DNA from: Akkermansiaceae bacterium | GTDB lineage: Bacteria > Verrucomicrobiota > Verrucomicrobiia > Verrucomicrobiales > Akkermansiaceae | Assembly (NCBI GenBank): GCA_015062045.1 | Contig: SUVJ01000004.1 | Coordinates: forward strand, 1-62,178 | Direction: 5' to 3' | DNA length: 62,178 bases | Shown: positions 61,111 to 62,178 of the stretch, in pieces | Numbering within the stretch: position 1 is the first letter of the stretch | Layout: every line of letters begins with the position of its first letter | Translations under genes and position numbers: made by a program | The notes under the pieces: model-generated | Database searches by the model: none | The model's input: only the letters and a program-made list of their open reading frames with translations | What the model was told of the DNA's origin: nothing

Positions 61111-61767
61111 TCAATAGAAAGTGGCAATTAACGCTTTGAGATACAACAAAAACTCCAGGACAACGGATAAAAAAGCAGAAGCCAAGATACCTACAAACAC
61201 GGCTTTTATTGATTTTTTTAAAAAAAGCTTACTTTTCTCTCTGTTTTGTATCAAATCCTTATTGATAAATGAAGCCTTTACGCTATATTCATCTAAAAAT
61301 TCAAGCGCGTTGGTAATGAGGCCCCGGCTACGTTTAAAGAAATCGCGTTTTTTGGAAAAGGATCCCTTTTGGATTGATTCTTGAGCAGCCAAAAGATCTG
61401 AAATATTATCCTCATGTCTACTATAATTTTCTATATGAACAGCTAAAATAGCATCTCCCGATTTCCTTTTTATATCACCAATCATGTCACCCAACACAAT
61501 TAAAGCACCAATTAAAGATTGCTTAGTTGATTTTCTTGCAACCCGTGCGGCTCTATTCAAACAATCTATCGCCTGCTCGTGTTGAGTCTCGTCTTTCTCA
61601 AGAGCAGACAAAGCATATTTGGCAGAACGGCTCAATACCAGCATTGCCTCTATATCCAAGGCAGCATTGACGTGTTCGCATATCTTGATGGCATACTCAG
61701 CAGTGCTGAAATCGGCATCAAACTGTAACCAAGCTTCACGCAGGGACTCATGAGGAGCATTTTTCAT
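61111..61767 (-). CDS. Small C-terminally anchored helical protein of unknown function
   Basis: The 218-residue protein is helical, with acidic-basic patterning over residues 1-185 and a C-terminal membrane segment (AVFVGILASAFLSVVLEFLLYL). The N-terminal part (HESLREAWLQFDADFSTAEYAIKICEHVNAALDIEAMLVL) resembles helical-hairpin repeats in outline. No family assignment. It lies between two other short unknown genes on the same strand and is probably co-transcribed with them. Confidence 0.55.
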   Translation of the reverse strand: MKNAPHESLREAWLQFDADFSTAEYAIKICEHVNAALDIEAMLVLSRSAKYALSALEKDETQHEQAIDCLNRAARVARKSTKQSLIGALIVLGDMIGDIKRKSGDAILAVHIENYSRHEDNISDLLAAQESIQKGSFSKKRDFFKRSRGLITNALEFLDEYSVKASFINKDLIQNREKSKLFLKKSIKAVFVGILASAFLSVVLEFLLYLKALIATFY

Positions 61768-61772
61768 GCACC

Positions 61773-61991
61773 TTAAATTCCTTTCAATTTATTGATAGCC
61801 CGCTGACAACGAGCCTGAAAATCTTTTTTAGTACGATAACAGCCGGCAACTAAATTAACATTTCCACGCGACACATCGGCAACGGCCTCGCGATACGCTT
61901 GCTCGCAAAGCTCATCAAACTCCTTCTGGCAATCCCGGACAGTTTTTACCTCGATAGGAGCAAACAAGAAATTGAGGATTTTTTTAATCAT
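61773..61991 (-). CDS. Short hypothetical protein
   Basis: From the ATG at 61991 the product has 72 residues: a hydrophobic-basic start (MIKKILNFLFAPIEVK) and a charged helical rest with three Cys (VRDCQKEFDELCEQAY; GCYRTKKDFQARCQRA). No family is recognised. The stop lies five bases before the gene at 61111-61767, suggesting one transcription unit. Confidence 0.45.
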   Translation of the reverse strand: MIKKILNFLFAPIEVKTVRDCQKEFDELCEQAYREAVADVSRGNVNLVAGCYRTKKDFQARCQRAINKLKGI

Positions 61992-62071
61992 CCGCACCCA
62001 ATATAGCATCCTTTTTCAGAAATATCAAGCTCTATGTAGCGAAGAATATACTCTCGCATTAGGACAAAAAT

Positions 62072-62178
62072 ATGCGCACCGAAATTGCCCCTAGAGCAAA
62101 GAAAAAGTCTCGCTTGGACACAATTGCGCACTATAATATGCATATGGTGCTTAAAATAAAAGAAGAAGACAGGGGCTC
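62072..62178 (+). CDS. Possible start of a gene running off the window
   Basis: An ATG at 62072 opens a frame with no stop to the window end (MRTEIAPRAKKKSRLDTIAH...). It is divergent from the preceding minus-strand genes. With 35 codons only, no family can be recognised and it may be chance. Confidence 0.25.
   Translation, partial: MRTEIAPRAKKKSRLDTIAHYNMHMVLKIKEEDRG

Overview
The window looks like a chromosomal segment of a gut-type Verrucomicrobiota bacterium, probably Akkermansiaceae-like. This is inferred from a PEP-CTERM surface protein with an RRRRK tail, a secreted PA14-like protein, a long SecA without the zinc tail, and few Shine-Dalgarno sequences. No rRNA, tRNA, CRISPR array, transposase or recombinase gene was recognised. 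Core genes: infC-thrS, carA-purA, aroD, eno, rplS, clpP-clpX-tsaD, a Mrp/ApbC ATPase, argA and secA.

Layout. 1-8.6 kb is a surface-polysaccharide region. Two paralogous two-gene operons (GT2 glycosyltransferase plus TagF-like glycerophosphotransferase) diverge from a segment with the hallmarks of an invertible promoter; an isolated GT2 gene and a lipoprotein follow. 8.7-15.6 kb holds infC, thrS, an overlapping sugar-nucleotide operon (kinase/nucleotidyltransferase fusion, nucleotidyltransferase, cupin, GT25) and a YqjK/YqjE/ElaB-like membrane trio. 15.8-31.2 kb holds carA-purA, a GtrII-like protein, a lipoprotein, a U32 protein, an AEC carrier, aroD, an EamA transporter, a CNNM/CBS protein, a histidine kinase, GH31 and HIT. 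31.2-34.5 kb holds an SPFH-NfeD unit and Sel1/ankyrin proteins. 34.5-49.95 kb holds a DUF4143 ATPase, eno, an SAHH-like protein, rplS, a GNAT toxin-antitoxin pair between 144-bp direct repeats, and clpP-clpX-tsaD. 49.95-51.4 kb is gene-free and made of nested palindromic repeats. The rest carries apbC, argA, secA, the PA14-like protein, the PEP-CTERM protein and small membrane proteins.

Most notable signal. Four intergenic elements (around 1-135, 4166-4326, 31253-31425 and 59332-59504) share one design. A near-palindromic 19-bp site occurs in inverted orientation at both ends of a segment, 132-144 bp apart centre to centre; one end of the first element lies outside the window. A -35-like hexamer (TGGACA or TGTACA) sits just inside one site, and -10-like hexamers (TAACAT, TAGCAT, TATACT) sit just outside. 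The 19-bp site is therefore exactly the 17-bp spacer of a sigma70-type promoter, so inverting the segment would move the -35 from one -10 to another. At 4166-4326 this would choose between the two paralogous glycosyltransferase operons. The other complete elements precede an SPFH-NfeD operon and a PEP-CTERM protein, and both read as OFF in this assembly. I infer a multi-locus phase-variation system with a recombinase acting in trans from outside the window.

Other points: a CarA in which all three glutaminase triad residues are replaced; a ThrRS without a TGS domain; an ordered 220-bp array of small hairpins whose spacers are complementary across its centre; a 470-bp nested palindrome and its collapsed derivative; and several promoters placed so close to the start codon that leaderless mRNAs are likely.
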